Positions 63,586 through 64,000 of a stretch of 64,000 bases of DNA are shown here, in pieces. This DNA comes from Solitalea longa (lineage in GTDB: Bacteria > Bacteroidota > Bacteroidia > Sphingobacteriales > Sphingobacteriaceae): NCBI RefSeq assembly GCF_002920915.1, contig NZ_PQVF01000004.1:62001-126000 (forward strand), given 5' to 3'. The position numbers were made by a program, and so were the translations under genes. How positions within the stretch are numbered: the stretch's first letter is position 1; each line of letters opens with the position of its first letter. Below the pieces are notes generated by a model. That model did not search any database and was not told where the DNA came from. It saw only the letters and a program-made list of their open reading frames with translations.

Positions 63586-64000
63586 ATGAAAAATATATTC
63601 AGGCAAGCCGCAATTGTTTCTTTAGGGTTGATAATTACTATCCAGACGTATGCTGAAGACGGTATCAAAACCATCGTGAAAGGTTCGGTTCAAAACGCAA
63701 AGATCAAATCGATCATGATCTCGAGGCGCACTAATATGCGCGGCGATAAGGTCACCGATTCTATAGCATCCAATGGTCAGTTTCAATTATCAATGAATGT
63801 AAAACAGGCTGGATTTTACGTATTATCAAGCATCTCAGGCAATCTTGATGGAGTAGATATGTATCTAAAACCAGGTGATCAAATTGCAATAAAAATAGAA
63901 AAGTATCAGTTGGTGATGAGTGGCAAAGGAAGCGAACTAAACCAGTTTCTATATAACATTCAAAAATCGATGCCTTACCAAGGCTGGGTTGCCAGCTATA
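63586..64000 (+). CDS. Start of an exported DUF4369-like protein, probably thioredoxin-family (3' end outside window)
   Basis: 138 codons are visible before the window ends, open throughout. A signal peptide (AAIVSLGLIITIQTYAE) is followed by a beta domain with TIVKGSVQNAKIKSIMISRR, VDMYLKPGDQIAIKIEKYQ and MSGKGSELNQFLYNIQ. This is the DUF4369-like pattern seen before TlpA/AhpC thioredoxin domains; the thioredoxin part would lie beyond 64000 and is not seen. It is the eighth gene of the peptide locus. Confidence 0.75.
   Translation, partial: MKNIFRQAAIVSLGLIITIQTYAEDGIKTIVKGSVQNAKIKSIMISRRTNMRGDKVTDSIASNGQFQLSMNVKQAGFYVLSSISGNLDGVDMYLKPGDQIAIKIEKYQLVMSGKGSELNQFLYNIQKSMPYQGWVASY

Noticed and set aside
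1-64000. CRISPR arrays, tRNA or rRNA genes, IS elements, prophage
   Set aside because: I found no regularly spaced repeats, no cloverleaf-like gene, no transposase or integrase frame, and no phage structural genes. Only short simple repeats were seen.

Overview
This 64 kb window is chromosomal DNA of a Bacteroidota bacterium, most likely of the Sphingobacteriales (Pedobacter/Solitalea-like). The basis is: a type III glutamine synthetase, a SusC/SusD pair with DUF4843 and PKD-like lipoproteins, an S46 dipeptidyl-peptidase, a type IX secretion (T9SS)-style C-terminal domain on a PNGase F-like enzyme, the futalosine menaquinone pathway, and several promoters of the Bacteroidota form TAnnTTTG. 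Genus is inference. I see no tRNA, rRNA, CRISPR array, intact IS element, integrase or phage gene.

Layout. 1-9.7 kb is housekeeping: the end of glnN, a GNAT acetyltransferase, an Nfu-type Fe-S scaffold, an outer-membrane barrel, purM, a cysteine-rich CWC protein, and the pyrG-yidC operon. 10-18.7 kb is accessory: two large exported proteins of unknown function, an exported PNGase F-like protein flanked by a decayed copy of its neighbour, and small cytosolic or membrane proteins. 18.7-24.4 kb holds an SDR enzyme, a TPR membrane protein next to a TPR-AAA ATPase, an exported protein with a caspase-like His/Cys pattern, and bioA. 24.5-31 kb has corA, a methyltransferase-like gene that overlaps it and is followed by a second, decayed corA end, then NmrA, exported DJ-1/PfpI, Crp/Fnr and serine hydrolase genes.

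31-41 kb has a DcaP-like porin beside an exported beta-carbonic anhydrase, decayed fragments, a menaquinone operon (mqnE, histidine phosphatase, mqnA, DUF3050), a CHAD protein and a trans-sulfuration enzyme. 41-46 kb is a small operon (decarboxylase, SGNH hydrolase, DinB, frameshifted membrane protein), a nitrilase-family enzyme and two tandem half-length GIN-domain proteins. 46-51 kb has recQ, fructosamine kinase and a fused trehalose-6-phosphate synthase/phosphatase.

51.8-64 kb is the most coherent accessory locus: SusC, SusD, DUF4843 lipoprotein, PKD-like lipoprotein, an exported transglutaminase-like protein, a TlpA-like thiol protein, an S46 dipeptidyl-peptidase and the start of a second DUF4369-like protein. 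No glycoside hydrolase is present, so I infer a system for outer-membrane uptake and periplasmic breakdown of peptides or proteins with redox support.

The points most worth following are this peptide locus (with an unusual Cys at the S46 specificity position), DUF3050 with a CADD-like metal-ligand pattern inside a futalosine operon, the T9SS-tagged PNGase F homologue, and two places where an unrelated gene is bracketed by a gene and a decayed second copy of that gene's 3' end.
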